Origin: Moniliella sp. 'wahieum'
Taxonomy: Eukaryota; Basidiomycota; Moniliellomycetes; Moniliellales; Moniliellaceae
Assembly (NCBI GenBank): GCA_003971905.1
Contig: RSEE01000002.1
Coordinates: 1,240,001 to 1,304,000 of the forward strand
Direction of reading: 5' to 3'
DNA length: 64,000 nt
Shown: positions 22,902 through 32,834 of the stretch, piece by piece
Position numbering within the stretch: position 1 is the stretch's first letter
Layout: every line of letters starts with the position of its first letter
Notes under the pieces: generated by a model
The model's input: the letters and a program-made list of their open reading frames with translations, nothing else
Database searches by the model: none
What the model was told of the DNA's origin: nothing
Made by a program: the position numbers and the translations under genes

Positions 22902-24249
22902 ATGCCGCTCCGGTCCTGTCTCAAGCGCCCTTCTAGTCCCTGCACCGCCCCGCGACACCGGACGTTGGCCCACCCCTTCGGCCAGCAACGCCTCCCTCGC
23001 CTTATCGGTCTCCAGCTCTTCTTCTGCCGCGAGCAGACCTGCCTCCCCCCGCACCGTTCGCTTCTCTTCCGCCCAAGCCCCCGTGTTCGCTGCCCACAGT
23101 CCCACTGAATACGACCGCCGCCCCTCTGAGGTCCGCCGAGATGGATTGGCCCGTTTTCTTGGTGCTGGGCCCCACCGTCTCGAGGGCCACGAAGACACAC
23201 GGATGCCCCTCCGCCAGGCACTGGTGCCGGAGATGCATGGGCCAAAGTTCAGGCCAGCTCGGCACATGAAACGGAAATGGCCCTAGCTGTGGACAACCTG
23301 GACGTGCATGGGAGTGTTGATGCGGCTTGGGAGTTAGGCGCTGCCCGCCTTTTGGGACAACTGTCACCATCCCAGTCGCCGTTGGACAAGTCCAGTCCTC
23401 CTGCTCCTTTGTCTACTCCATTACCTGCTCCTGAGGTCACTGTCGATGCACCGTCTCCCGTGTCACCTCTTCCTTCTTGCGCCCGCCCGCCATGACGGAG
23501 AGGAACCGCTGTCTCACCCGCCTAGTGCCGCTCCTTCGACGGGCTGCATTGATTATCCTCCGTCCGGAAGCGCCCCAGGTATACCAAGTTCATCCGAGCT
23601 CAGGCCGGGGGGTTAGAGCAGGAAGATCAGAAGGATGATGAGGAGGAGGAGGAGGAAGAATTGGAACAAGATACAGATCATCTGCCTTTTCTCGATGCGC
23701 GGGACGAGAATGCGCTGGAAGTTCCACGGGCCCGGAAGAAAAAACCGTCAAAACCTCTCTCGGACGACGCGCACTCTCTTCCCTCCCACGGACCCGGCCA
23801 CGCTGTTTCCCATCCTTCGCCACCGAGCCCATCGCCATTTCCCGCCCTACCCTTGGACGGGCTACTACTGCACCACCCCACCCCGAGGCCGAGTCCGGAT
23901 GGGCTTTCTTCGCCCCGATCTCCTCCCCTGTTAGGCAGCAGAACTTTTTCGAATGGCTCACTTCCTTCCCTTTCCTCCTCCCCACTTCTTCCCACTCCCT
24001 CTCCCTTTCGCCTACCGTCACTCCACTTGCGTCTCCTTCCCCTGTCTCCCCCGCGTGGGAGAGGGAGAGGGCGATGCTGGCATGGGAAGCCATCACCACG
24101 TTCGACTCAACAGGAAAGCGCATGTGCAGAGGGTATGCCTCATGGCTCGCTTTGGCCTGCTGGACCAACCGCGCCCCCCTCTGCCCGGATCGGGGGAAGG
24201 CGAAGCGTTGCCCGCTTCGGGACCCACCCACCCCATCTACGATCGTTAG
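22902..24249 (+). CDS. Unknown protein with possible PP1-docking motif and acidic tract
   Basis: Not assigned to a named family. It starts MPLRSCLKRP, followed by a Ser-rich stretch and SPRTVRFSS, then FAAHSPTEYDRRP. A short basic VRF-type motif near the N-terminus, followed by a tyrosine-aspartate YDR block, resembles RVxF-bearing protein phosphatase 1 regulatory subunits, so a PP1 partner is an inference only. A middle helix (MALAVDNLDVHGSVDAAWE) precedes an acidic run of Asp/Glu near 23620-23670 and a basic ARKKKPSKP segment. The C-terminal third is Pro/Ser-rich. The frame switches at about 22940, 23150, 23270, 23500, 23610 and 24030. The coding signal rests on the acidic and helical blocks, which are unlikely to arise by chance. 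Confidence 0.5.
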
Positions 24250-25315
24250 CTCTCTATCCGTACATTGCATTTTGTTTCCTTGCTGGAGTTTGATTTCAGT
24301 TCGTCTTTTTTGTCGGTCATCCGTCTGTCCCCCCCTTTCCCCCTCGTTGTCCTCCCCTCCATCCTCTTCCTCCTCGGATTTCAGCCGCGCAGACCTTTGA
24401 TCCCACATTGGATCAATGTTCTCGTCTGGGCCGAAACTCTGCTCTGTCGGTTGGTTCCCTTTTGTCGCTCAACCTTGTTCCTCGTATCGTCTTATACTTT
24501 GACTTGTTCAACGTTCATTGCACCCGTGCCCCACCGCTTCCCCTTGCGCCGAGTGCCTCAGCAGTGAAGCGTGGGTTGTTCCATGGGATTCGTCCCCGCC
24601 AGACTGCCAAGCCTCATCCCCTATTCCCTCTTCTTTTTCATCCCATATGAACACCTATTCGGACCATTCCTACTCCGTTTTTTACCCATCTCTCGCCTTT
24701 TGACCCCTGCTCCTGCTAGGTGTAGCGTTGCTGTAGCCGCCGCCCAACACATCCTATCTCTTACACTAGCGCACGCCCCCTTTTTCCAAATCACATATAG
24801 GTACAGTGGCTGATCCATCAGTGATCCGTTCTGTCTCCGTCTCGGTCGCATGTTCTCGCTCCTACACTCTTTATCAGTTCCACTTTGTTGTTCACAATGG
24901 TCCCACTACTGCCACATCCAATGCTGCTGTCAGGGAAGAGTAGAAATGGTATGGCTCATACCCTCCGTTACTCACTTCTGCAAGCAACGAGGACACGCCT
25001 ATATATGTCTCGATGCCATAGTATGTGAGTCAGGTTTTGTTGTTGCACTGTGCAGTGCTTCATCGAACAGGAACAGTTTATATAAAAGGTAGGGTGGGTG
25101 TGTCATATACAATTACCACCGTGTGGTTCCATGGCAGGGGAGAGAGGAGAGGAGAGAGTGAGGACGAAAGCGAGGGGGATGACGCGATGATGTGCGTTGC
25201 GGTTCATACCGACAGTCGGCCGGTATTAAGGTACAGTATTTCGGCCAACAAGGAAACAGAGGTTGGAGAGGAAGCAAGACCTTTGAACCCAAAGGGTCCG
25301 GCGGGTTCAAGCTCC
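24250..25315. other. Intergenic between convergent genes, no gene seen
   Basis: Pyrimidine-rich (24.25-24.7 kb) then mixed. It holds both 3' ends. No domain-bearing frame. Confidence 0.4.
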
Positions 25316-27230
25316 TTACTCGGCCAGGACCTGGAGCCATTGCGTAAAGAGGAACCAAGGCCGCTGGCCGGATCCCATCCTTTGGCCGCCTGGAACACAT
25401 TGTTGGCTTGGGCACCGGGGCAGCCACCGGTCTTGCCAATGGTAATGTCCTTAAACGCCGAGGTGCGATTGTACAGCGTCGGGTTGGCCCACCCGATCCG
25501 CGGCTGACCTTGCTGCTGACGGTGGTTGTTGAGCAACGCAATGTGCGCTGCCGTCATGGGCGCCGCCGCCGAGGTGCCGCCGATCGCCTGGTCTTGACCT
25601 TGGTACACAATGTCCACATTCAATCCAAACGCCGTCGTATCTATCCCGGCCGTCGTTGGTCAGCGGTCTCTCCTTCCATCGCAGAGGTAGGTGGGGGAAG
25701 ATCATCAAACGTACCCGGGAACGCGCGGCCCGTCTTGTTGTACAGCCGGCATTCGCATTGCCAATCGAAGCAAGGTAGGCATCTACTGCCGCAGACTGGT
25801 ACTGCGGCCGGGAAAAGTAGTTGGAAAAGCCAGCGCCCGAACTGAACCCGCCCTGGGCCGAACCATCAACCGCCTCTTCCGGATTGGTATTTTGAGTAGC
25901 ACCAACACTCCACGTATACGGGCACCCTCCCGGCTAGAAACCATGGGTCAATGTTCTGTTACCGTGTTGCGTACCACTGGTTGGGGGGAGGAGGGGGTAG
26001 AGAGATGCAGAAGAGGTAGAGGTACATACAAAGGTAGGGTTGAAGCCCTTGGTGCATTTTAGGCCCTCCTCGCCTGGTTTCCGTCCAGCCCATTGTCTCC
26101 TGACGCAGTGACGACCGTGGTGCCGCGAGCGGTCTGTTTTGGATTCGCCGCACAACGCCTGGGCATCGCCAGGGAGAAGGACGACTCCTCTCGCCATAGG
26201 AGATGGTGATCACCCCGGGCATGCTCGGCAGGATAGGTTTGCAACACATAGGCCAGACTGTCAGCAAAAAGCTGCTGCCCGACGGGTTGCTCGGGCCAAA
26301 AGAGAGAAGGTAGTGTTGAGCGGAGCCGAGATCCGGCCACCATCTCCACGTCCAGCATCGCCTCGGTACCGGGATTGCTTTCGTCGTTGGTGCCCCCCCG
26401 GCGGTGGTAATTGCGATTTGGTACGAGCTCTGGTCCGAACGGTACTGCCCCAGGAACTGGGACAGGTCCGACTTGGAGACGTACTGCCCTACGTAGCCCA
26501 TCACCATCGTGTCCAGCACACCGTCCTTGGGCTTCGGGGTGTAGCTTTGAGAGCCATAGTAGGAGCGGATGCAGGCAATGTCAATGGACGAGTCGTCGCA
26601 CGATCCCCCTTGACCCGATTGCACAGGGGCGTTCAGTCCATCTTGTTGTTGAATGACAAAGTGCGGTTCGGACGCGTTCTTGGGAGGCAACTTGCGGACC
26701 CGGTCGGGCGGGACATAGGCATTGTGGAACGCGGTGAAGGGGGAAACGTTGATCACACTGTTTCCAGCTCGGCCGGGATCTCGTACTGGTCGGTACGCAA
26801 GGCATGTGTGCGCTGGTACGAATGTGGTTGAAATAGGTAAGCTTGGTGTTCCATGCCTTGTTGGCTTGGCCCACCGTGCTCGTCACGGTCCACCGGTCCC
26901 CGAGCTCGTTGGCCACAATATCTTGCTCCTTGACCCCGTGGTGCAGTAGGTGCGCCTTGACTTTCTCTGCCGTCTCGGGACGCGGACCGCACGTACCGTG
27001 CCATTCGGCATCCGTCAGCCACTCGTCGCCCGTCACGGCGATCTGGTGCATGCGCATGTCCAGAGCACGCTGGTTGCCCGGGGTGAGGGTGACAGTGTAG
27101 GTCAACTTTTCCTTGGCTGACGCGGGCTTGAGACGCTCATACGCGTACTCGGGACTGCCCAGGCGAGACGATCAGCGCGGACGACCCGGCAGCGAGGGCA
27201 AGCGCCAGGATGATGGACGAGCGGAACATC
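25316..27230 (-). CDS. Secreted sedolisin (S53 serine-carboxyl peptidase, tripeptidyl-peptidase-like)
   Basis: An acid-acting secreted protease. MMFRSSIILALALAAGSSA is a signal peptide. A pro-kumamolisin prodomain follows (VTLTPGNQRALDMRMHQIA, VKAHLLHHGVKEQDIVANE). The catalytic domain shows GTEAMLDVEMV, with the Glu and Asp of the Ser-Glu-Asp triad at the usual four-residue spacing. VVTASGDNGLDG carries the oxyanion Asp, and GCPYTWSVGAT precedes GGTSAAAPMTAAHIALLNNH with the nucleophile Ser. KDITIGKTGGCPGA and GWDPASGLG follow, the Ca-binding end. Introns at 25641-25714 (GTACGT) and 25934-26032 (GTATGT). Frame breaks near 25350, 25790, 26050, 26180, 26370, 26750 and 27140 fit lost bases. The palindrome at 27321 lies about 90 bp upstream. 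Confidence 0.93.
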
Positions 27231-27320
27231 ATGATGATCAAGAGTGGAGAGGAGGTGGTACGGGGGGTCGACACTGGCGCCACCTCTCGTTTCCCCCGCC
27301 CTTTTAAGTACAGAACGGAG

Positions 27321-27336
27321 GCTTGAAGCTTCAAGC
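27321..27336. promoter_or_regulatory. Perfect 16-bp palindrome in the sedolisin promoter
   Basis: GCTTGAAGCTTCAAGC equals its own reverse complement and is followed by another TTGAAGC half-site. It sits about 90 bp upstream of the sedolisin ATG. Related units lie upstream of the other secreted-protein gene (6101-6130). A dimeric factor-binding site is inferred, not shown. Confidence 0.45.
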
Positions 27337-28203
27337 TTGAAGCTGGACGCACAGACCACAACCGGATCGCTGTGGCGCTCCCGAGAGGGGCAGCGATCTA
27401 AGAGTGGCCGTGCGCCACATCGACGCGATGCCCTCGCCGCGAACAACAGGGGCGAGAAGGAGAGCCACCCTGCAGCCTACTGCACCCCGCCACCACCTTG
27501 TCCGGTCAGAACCCAGCTCCTCGCAGGCTTCCTGGACAAACACGTTCGTTCTGGCCTGTACGGAGTGCCCCTGCTCCATGGGGTCTTCAGGGGGACTCTA
27601 GAGTCATGTATGATATCTGTGCTCAGTCGGAGTACTCGGCGCGCTCAGCCATTCAATATTCAGTCAATCGCCACCAGCTCCACTTCGGCAGCCGGGGCAG
27701 TGCCCTTCTGCGTCGAAGCTATTTCGCCCCGTGCCCAGCCCGCCACTCGCTCCATGCGTCCAGGCCAGTCTGTCGGCGTCTTCTGGAACTGAGCGCTAAC
27801 ACAAAAAGGAGGCCACAATGTTCAGCTGAACGTTATACTGCAGTGACTATGTGACTATAGTGATGTATGGATGAGCAACGTGTAACATGTAACGTACTTG
27901 ACGAAGATGGCGCTTGGACCATCTCACACAGCACTGCTCTTGGGCACGTTTGGATGAGCCCGTGCCCTTCTGTAGCACTTCCGATGACTGCTCGGCATAG
28001 CAGGCAATAGCGCGCTCCTCGATCTCCGCCGTCGGCTGGAGCAGGCAGGCACCAACGGTTAAGCTTTCGAGGGGCGCACCAACGTATACGTGGTGGACGA
28101 CTGCCAGCAGGGCTTCTTCCTGGCGATGTCACAGCACAGGTTAATCGTCTGCTTTTCCTCTCGGTGCGCAGCCGTGTGCCCTCGGCGCAATTCCCCCCAG
28201 TGG

Positions 28204-28267
28204 GGTTACCAGTTACCAGTTACCGTTACGCGTTATCGATTCCCGATTATCGATTATCGATTATCGG
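28204..28267. repeat. Two short tandem repeats (AGTTACC and CGATTAT units)
   Basis: GTTACCA-type units are followed by three CGATTAT units. Intergenic, no gene nearby. Confidence 0.65.
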
Positions 28268-29853
28268 TGGGCGGTATGTAGGTCCACAATAATGCTGTTG
28301 TGCCGACAGGAGGCTTACTCTCTCCCGGCACCACCGAGAGCACAGCCCGCCGCACGGGCCTCCTCGTTGCATGCTCCGTCTCACAGCATTTCTCTTGGAC
28401 CCAACTGCCTCGCACGCTCGCAGGCGCCAGCGTACCTCGGCCCCATTGTTCCACAATATCCGCCCCCTCAGTGCAAGAGATCTATGCCCTGTCCTGTTGT
28501 ATTGGAAAACAACACTGCCCGCGGGACACGCGCCACCTCACAAACCTGGTCGCGAGTGCAAGCTTCGCGCTGGAAGCGTTTGGGGGGCTGAGATCTGGAG
28601 GCTGGGAATCTGAATCGGAGAGAGCTGCAAGGTTGAGGCCTGAGGCTAGCTTCAACTCACAATCGTCCCATCTTGGTGTTGGGGTCCGGTGGGCAGGGCA
28701 TTCTCGATCTCGTCGTCCATACGCAAGAAGTGCATGATCTGCATGATCGATCCGGTCGTGGCGCGTGGGACGTGGAGGCGATGTAGTGTGATGTTCTGGT
28801 TAGCTGGCTTAAGCTTTACGAGCTAAGGCTTGGGCCTTTAGGCTTCGGAGTTGGCGTCGTGGGCCGGTCGCACAGCGCCACTTGGCGCCACGTTCAGCCC
28901 CGGCCCAGCGCGCGCAGTCCCCGTTTGCCCTCTCCTTTCTGGGCTCGCTTGGCTTGTTTCTGGCTGAGGCGCTGAGTTCACCGTCACCACCACCACCCTC
29001 TTCGTTCTACTCGTACCCTCGTCCCCCTTACCAGCCGCCTTGGCTCTCTATAGAATCGAAACGGCGCGTTGACAGTGCTCTAGATCTCCCCGCCAAACAA
29101 TCCCATGCATGGCTCGAGAGGCAGGGCGACTCTGCAATCCAATTCCTCACCGCCTGGGCAGTTTTCTTACGCCCGCTTTGGCTCCCGTTGGCAACAGCAG
29201 ACTAGAGCACACGCGGGATAGGCCAGGCCAAGCTTAGCAATCTGAGTTAGGATGCTTCTTGAAGCTCGAGGCCAGACCGAGAGGCCTCACACCTCACATC
29301 TCACTTACTCTCCTCACATCTCTCACGCCTCAGGTCGCAAAGTCCCAAGTTTCAAGATGCCAAGGGCACTCCAGGCGGGATGCGTGCACCGCACCGTCAC
29401 AGGAACCATGCATGTTTTTCCCAACCCACCAAACGAGTGACTCGCCATCATGGGGTGCAGGGGGTAGGCGTTGCCCGGGTCAGTTTGGCTTGCGCAGCGG
29501 GAATGAGATCATTGGGGCCGATAAAGAGAGCGAGGGAGAAGGGTGGATTGGGTCGAGCGAACGCAGTGCATGTCCCTGCGCTGCCTCGGCCGCCTGCGCC
29601 ACGGAGCGACTTGGTCCTGTCGGACCGCCGGGCGGGGGGCGTGGTGCCTTGTCTCTCGCCTCTGGCGCAGCGCTTGAACCGGGCGCGTGCGCAGGAGCAG
29701 TTGGGCATTGGGCTTGGGCGTGCCGGTGTGGGCTCGGTCAAAGGGCGTGCCAGGGTGGGCAAGTGCGCGCGGTGATGCGCGTCGGGCTCGACCCGCGCAG
29801 AAAGAAAGCTAATGTGGAACGGTTGTTGAGTTGGTACAGCTCGGTAGGGAACG

Positions 29854-30862
29854 TCAGCAGCGATGCCAAGCTGGCCTGGACTTGGTGGACAGCACCATCA
29901 GTTCCTGTTGCGCCTGCTCGGCAACTTGGGCAGCCAGGTACGCATTCGTTTGCCACGCACTCAAAAACGTACCAAACCCGGCCAGCTGAATCTCAGGCGC
30001 CGACCAGCTTGCTGCCAGCTGAGCCACCACAGCCGGAAGCTCCGCCGCCTCGGGCTTGTACAGTGGGAAGGGTTTGAGGAGCGAAATGTGGTACTGCTGC
30101 TGCTGCAGCCAGTACGAGGTAGGCACCCAGGACGCCTGCCACTCCGCTCGCTTCCGTCACGCGCGCCCGCTCGCTAAAGACCCGTTCTAGCTCCGGCTGC
30201 GCATCAAACACGAGCGCGAGGAAGCCCCGCGTGAGCTTTTGCGGGACAGGCGCCCGGGTGGAGATGAGGGGCCGCAGGGAATAGTAGGGAGCAAAGTCCA
30301 CCGGGGTGGGAACAGGCGGAGACTGGGGCTGAGCCTGGGGCTGAGCCTGGGCTGAGGGGCTGGGGCTCGAGGGCAGAAGCCGGGGCGGAAAAGGCGGTCG
30401 ATTGGAGTGGACCGACGCAAGCAGCTCCTCTTGGAACGCACGCGTAGCCGCACTGCCGTCTCTCGTGGGGGGTGGAGCGCAAGACGCTGCAAGGCGCGGT
30501 CGAGGGCGTCGCGTGGGGGCGGCGTGTGCGCCAAGGGCTGGGCTGGGGGGCGGCAGCGCGCGCTGCGAGCGCTGGGACGCAGCAAGGGCATTGGCTAGGT
30601 TGGGATGGTCGTAGGTGTACGGAGCGGGCGAGCTGTTCCGTACCCGGTCGCGCCACTTGGGGCCGAGGTGTGGGGCCAGGTGGCGTGGTAGGGCGCGAGG
30701 TGGCCGCCGGGCAGCGCGTGTGCCGCATACACCTCGTGCGCGGGGCGGTGCGCGCGGCGGCGGTGGGGCGCCGGGCGGCGAGCGCGAGGGCGGACGCGAG
30801 GGGAGCGCCGGGGTGCGCTGGGGCGTGGCCGCGGCGAGGGCGCGGAGGCGGAGAGCGGGCAT
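29854..30862 (-). CDS. Unknown protein with a mitochondrial-type presequence
   Basis: The N-terminus MPALRLRALAAATPQR and the Arg/Pro/Ala-rich stretch that follows, almost without acidic residues, look like a mitochondrial targeting sequence. The body reads PHLGPKWRDRVRNSS, YTYDHPNLANALAASQ, FQEELLASVHSNRPPFPPR, VDFAPYYSLRPLIS, KLTRGFLALVFDAQPELERV and, after a frame change near 30150, EWQASWVPTSYWLQQQQYHIS, LLKPFPLYKPEAAE and IQLAGFGTFLSAWQ, ending AQQELMVLSTKSRPAW. I do not recognise the family. It has no transmembrane segment. It shares a 214-bp divergent promoter with the J-protein gene, which fits a mitochondrial role but does not prove it. About 330 aa. Confidence 0.6.
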
Positions 30863-31076
30863 TGCGTGCAGGCTGCCTGCTCTCCTCGACGGGCGGGCGA
30901 GGGTGAGGTGAGGTGAGGGGAGGTGAGAAGGAGAGCGCCTGGGACTCTTATTGCACCGCAGCAGACGCCACTGCGGAACCACCCGCCGCCCATTCCGCCC
31001 TCGATTTTTTGGCTCGGTCCGCCACGCTTCTTCTGGCCGCCGACTCGCCCCGCCCAAACAACCCAACCCCCCGCCC
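30863..31076. promoter_or_regulatory. Shared divergent promoter (unknown mitochondrial-type gene / J-protein)
   Basis: Only 214 bp separate two outward-facing ATGs. The left part has a GGTGA-rich run (GAGGTGAGGTGAGG). A head-to-head pair with such a short gap is usually co-expressed. Two putative mitochondrial proteins would fit that. Confidence 0.5.
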
Positions 31077-32555
31077 ATGCCCTCCACCACATGTGGGGCA
31101 GTCTGGCGTGCGTCCGCGCCGTGCGGCCGGCGCTTTCCCACGCCACGCCACCCTCCGCCCCGCGCTGGCCACCGATGCGCCCCGCATCTCGCGCCGCTGC
31201 GCCCGCGCCTTCTCCACCTCGCCCCCCGGGCCATGGCGAACCATTACGCGACGCTGGGCGTCGACAGGTTGGCCGATGCCAGTGCCATCAAGGGCGCCTA
31301 CTACAAACTAGCCAAGACGTACCATCCCGATGTCAACAAGTCAAAGGGGGCCTCGGACAAATTCCTCGCGATCCAAACCGCCTATGCGACCCTGTCGGAC
31401 GATACCAAGCGCCGAGCGTATGACCAGCAACATAGCGCTTTTGCCTCCTCTTCTTCTTCCCGCCCAACCTATGGGAGTCGATCGGGTCCATCTCGAGCAG
31501 CGGGGTACTACGATCCCTTTGCCACCTACGGGGGCGCCGATTACCGCACGACGTACACCTACGAAGACTTTAAACGTGCGGCCCAGGGCGGAGGGCCCAA
31601 CGCGAATGGCTTCTTCACCGGCGGGTACGAGGAATGGGAGGACCTGTTCGACGAGGATGATTTGCCGCCTGGGTGGGATCCTTGGGACGACCTCGGCGGA
31701 TCGCAAGATACCCGCGGCCGGACTGGGTTTACCTCCTTTTATGGCTGGGACAACTTGGGCGATTTGGAAACGAATGCGACGCGCGGAGAAGACTTTGATG
31801 AGTTCCTCTCCCGCCTCGCCACCAAGGCCGGCCGCGACCCACGCAACGAGTCGGGCGCCTTTTCGCCCGACATGCGCAACGACAAGCGCCGCAGCCGGCA
31901 ACAAAAGTCCAAGAAAGCCAAGGCGTACGAATACGCGTTTGGGGTCAAGTTTGACGAGACGGGCCGTGCGCGGTATACGCCTCCGCCGCTGCGCGGTGCC
32001 GAGGCGGTGGCGGCCAAGGCGGCAGAGGAGCAGCGCGCGCGGCGCGCCAAGGAGCACGCGAAGCGGGGCAAGCGAGAGGGCGCGACGGGCGGCGCGGGGA
32101 GCAAGGTCAAGTACGACGCGAGCGTCACCGTGTCGCAAAAAGCGGCCAAGTCGGGCGTGGTGCTGAACCGGGTGCCGTTGTCGCCCCGGGCTCGGTGGGG
32201 GACGAGTGTGCGGTGTGCGAGGGCACCGGCCAGTTCCTGCCGCGTGTGCGGACGTCCAAGTGCCGGCAGTGCCGCGGCAAGGGTTTGTGACGATGCGCGG
32301 GCTGAGCGGGCAGAAGCAGCGGTGCAACTGCGCGTCGTGCGGCGGGACGGGGTACTTTGCCAAGACGACGCCGCCGATCGAGTGCGAGGCGTGCGACGGC
32401 ACGGGCGTGGCGGATGGCCAGGAGGGCCAGGACGGGATTACGATCCGGTGCGCGTGCCGCCACGAACGAAGGACCAGGACATCCTGCGCGTGCCGATTGG
32501 CAAGCGCGCCACGGCGTTGGCGCGCGTGATGGTGCGCGTGGCGCCGGCGGCGTAG
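31077..32555 (+). CDS. Mitochondrial-type J-protein (DnaJ/Mdj1-like) without the C-terminal substrate domain
   Basis: The 54-residue start (MPSTTCGAVWRASAPCGRRF and further Arg/Pro/His, no acidic residues) resembles a mitochondrial presequence. A J domain follows: NHYATLGVDRLADASAIKGA and KTYHPDVNKSKG, with the HPD motif that stimulates Hsp70. A Tyr/Gly-rich linker of about 200 residues comes next (YYDPFATYGG, EWEDLFDEDDLPPGWDPWD), then a basic helix. After a frame change near 32185 a four-repeat zinc finger appears: CAVCEGTG, CRQCRGKG, CASCGGTG, CEACDGTG. Only about 40 residues follow (DGITIR, VPPRTKDQDIL), ending RVMVRVAPAA. Mdj1 has a long C-terminal beta-barrel substrate domain after the finger, and that is missing here. 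Shares a promoter with the minus-strand neighbour. Confidence 0.88.
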   Translation: MPSTTCGAVWRASAPCGRRFPTPRHPPPRAGHRCAPHLAPLRPRLLHLAPRAMANHYATLGVDRLADASAIKGAYYKLAKTYHPDVNKSKGASDKFLAIQTAYATLSDDTKRRAYDQQHSAFASSSSSRPTYGSRSGPSRAAGYYDPFATYGGADYRTTYTYEDFKRAAQGGGPNANGFFTGGYEEWEDLFDEDDLPPGWDPWDDLGGSQDTRGRTGFTSFYGWDNLGDLETNATRGEDFDEFLSRLATKAGRDPRNESGAFSPDMRNDKRRSRQQKSKKAKAYEYAFGVKFDETGRARYTPPPLRGAEAVAAKAAEEQRARRAKEHAKRGKREGATGGAGSKVKYDASVTVSQKAAKSGVVLNRVPLSPRARWGTSVRCARAPASSCRVCGRPSAGSAAARVCDDARAERAEAAVQLRVVRRDGVLCQDDAADRVRGVRRHGRGGWPGGPGRDYDPVRVPPRTKDQDILRVPIGKRATALARVMVRVAPAA

Positions 32556-32834
32556 GCATCGACTCTACATTCTTTTCACTGCTTGCGAGCACGCGGGGGG
32601 GGAGGGGAGCATGTGTCCGTAGTCGAGCGTGGTAGTAGGAGTGGGTGTTGCAAAGCAGGGTCAGAAGCGCGGTTATCTCCGGGGGCGGGCGCGGGGCAGG
32701 GGGGCGGTGTGGCGGCAGCGCAGCAACCGGGGTGGTTAGTCCCGCACCGGGAGGGCCATCGGTTAGGAGCCCACTCGATTGATTCGTTGATTGATAGCCC
32801 GAAAGGCCCCTCCCACCACCTTCTCGCCCCCGCC

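Larger units (their letters stand above)
27231..29853. other. Long intergenic region, no gene supported
   Basis: 2.6 kb containing the sedolisin promoter and the 3' side of the minus-strand gene at 29.9 kb. Open frames (up to 272 codons, reading into the next gene's antisense) show no family signature. It includes the palindrome at 27321 and the tandem repeats at 28204-28267. Confidence 0.4.

Noticed and set aside
29993-31234. 413-codon minus frame starting upstream of 30862
   Set aside because: The part beyond 30862 overlaps the J-protein start antisense and reads as low-complexity Gly/Arg; only the part from the 30862 ATG looks like protein.
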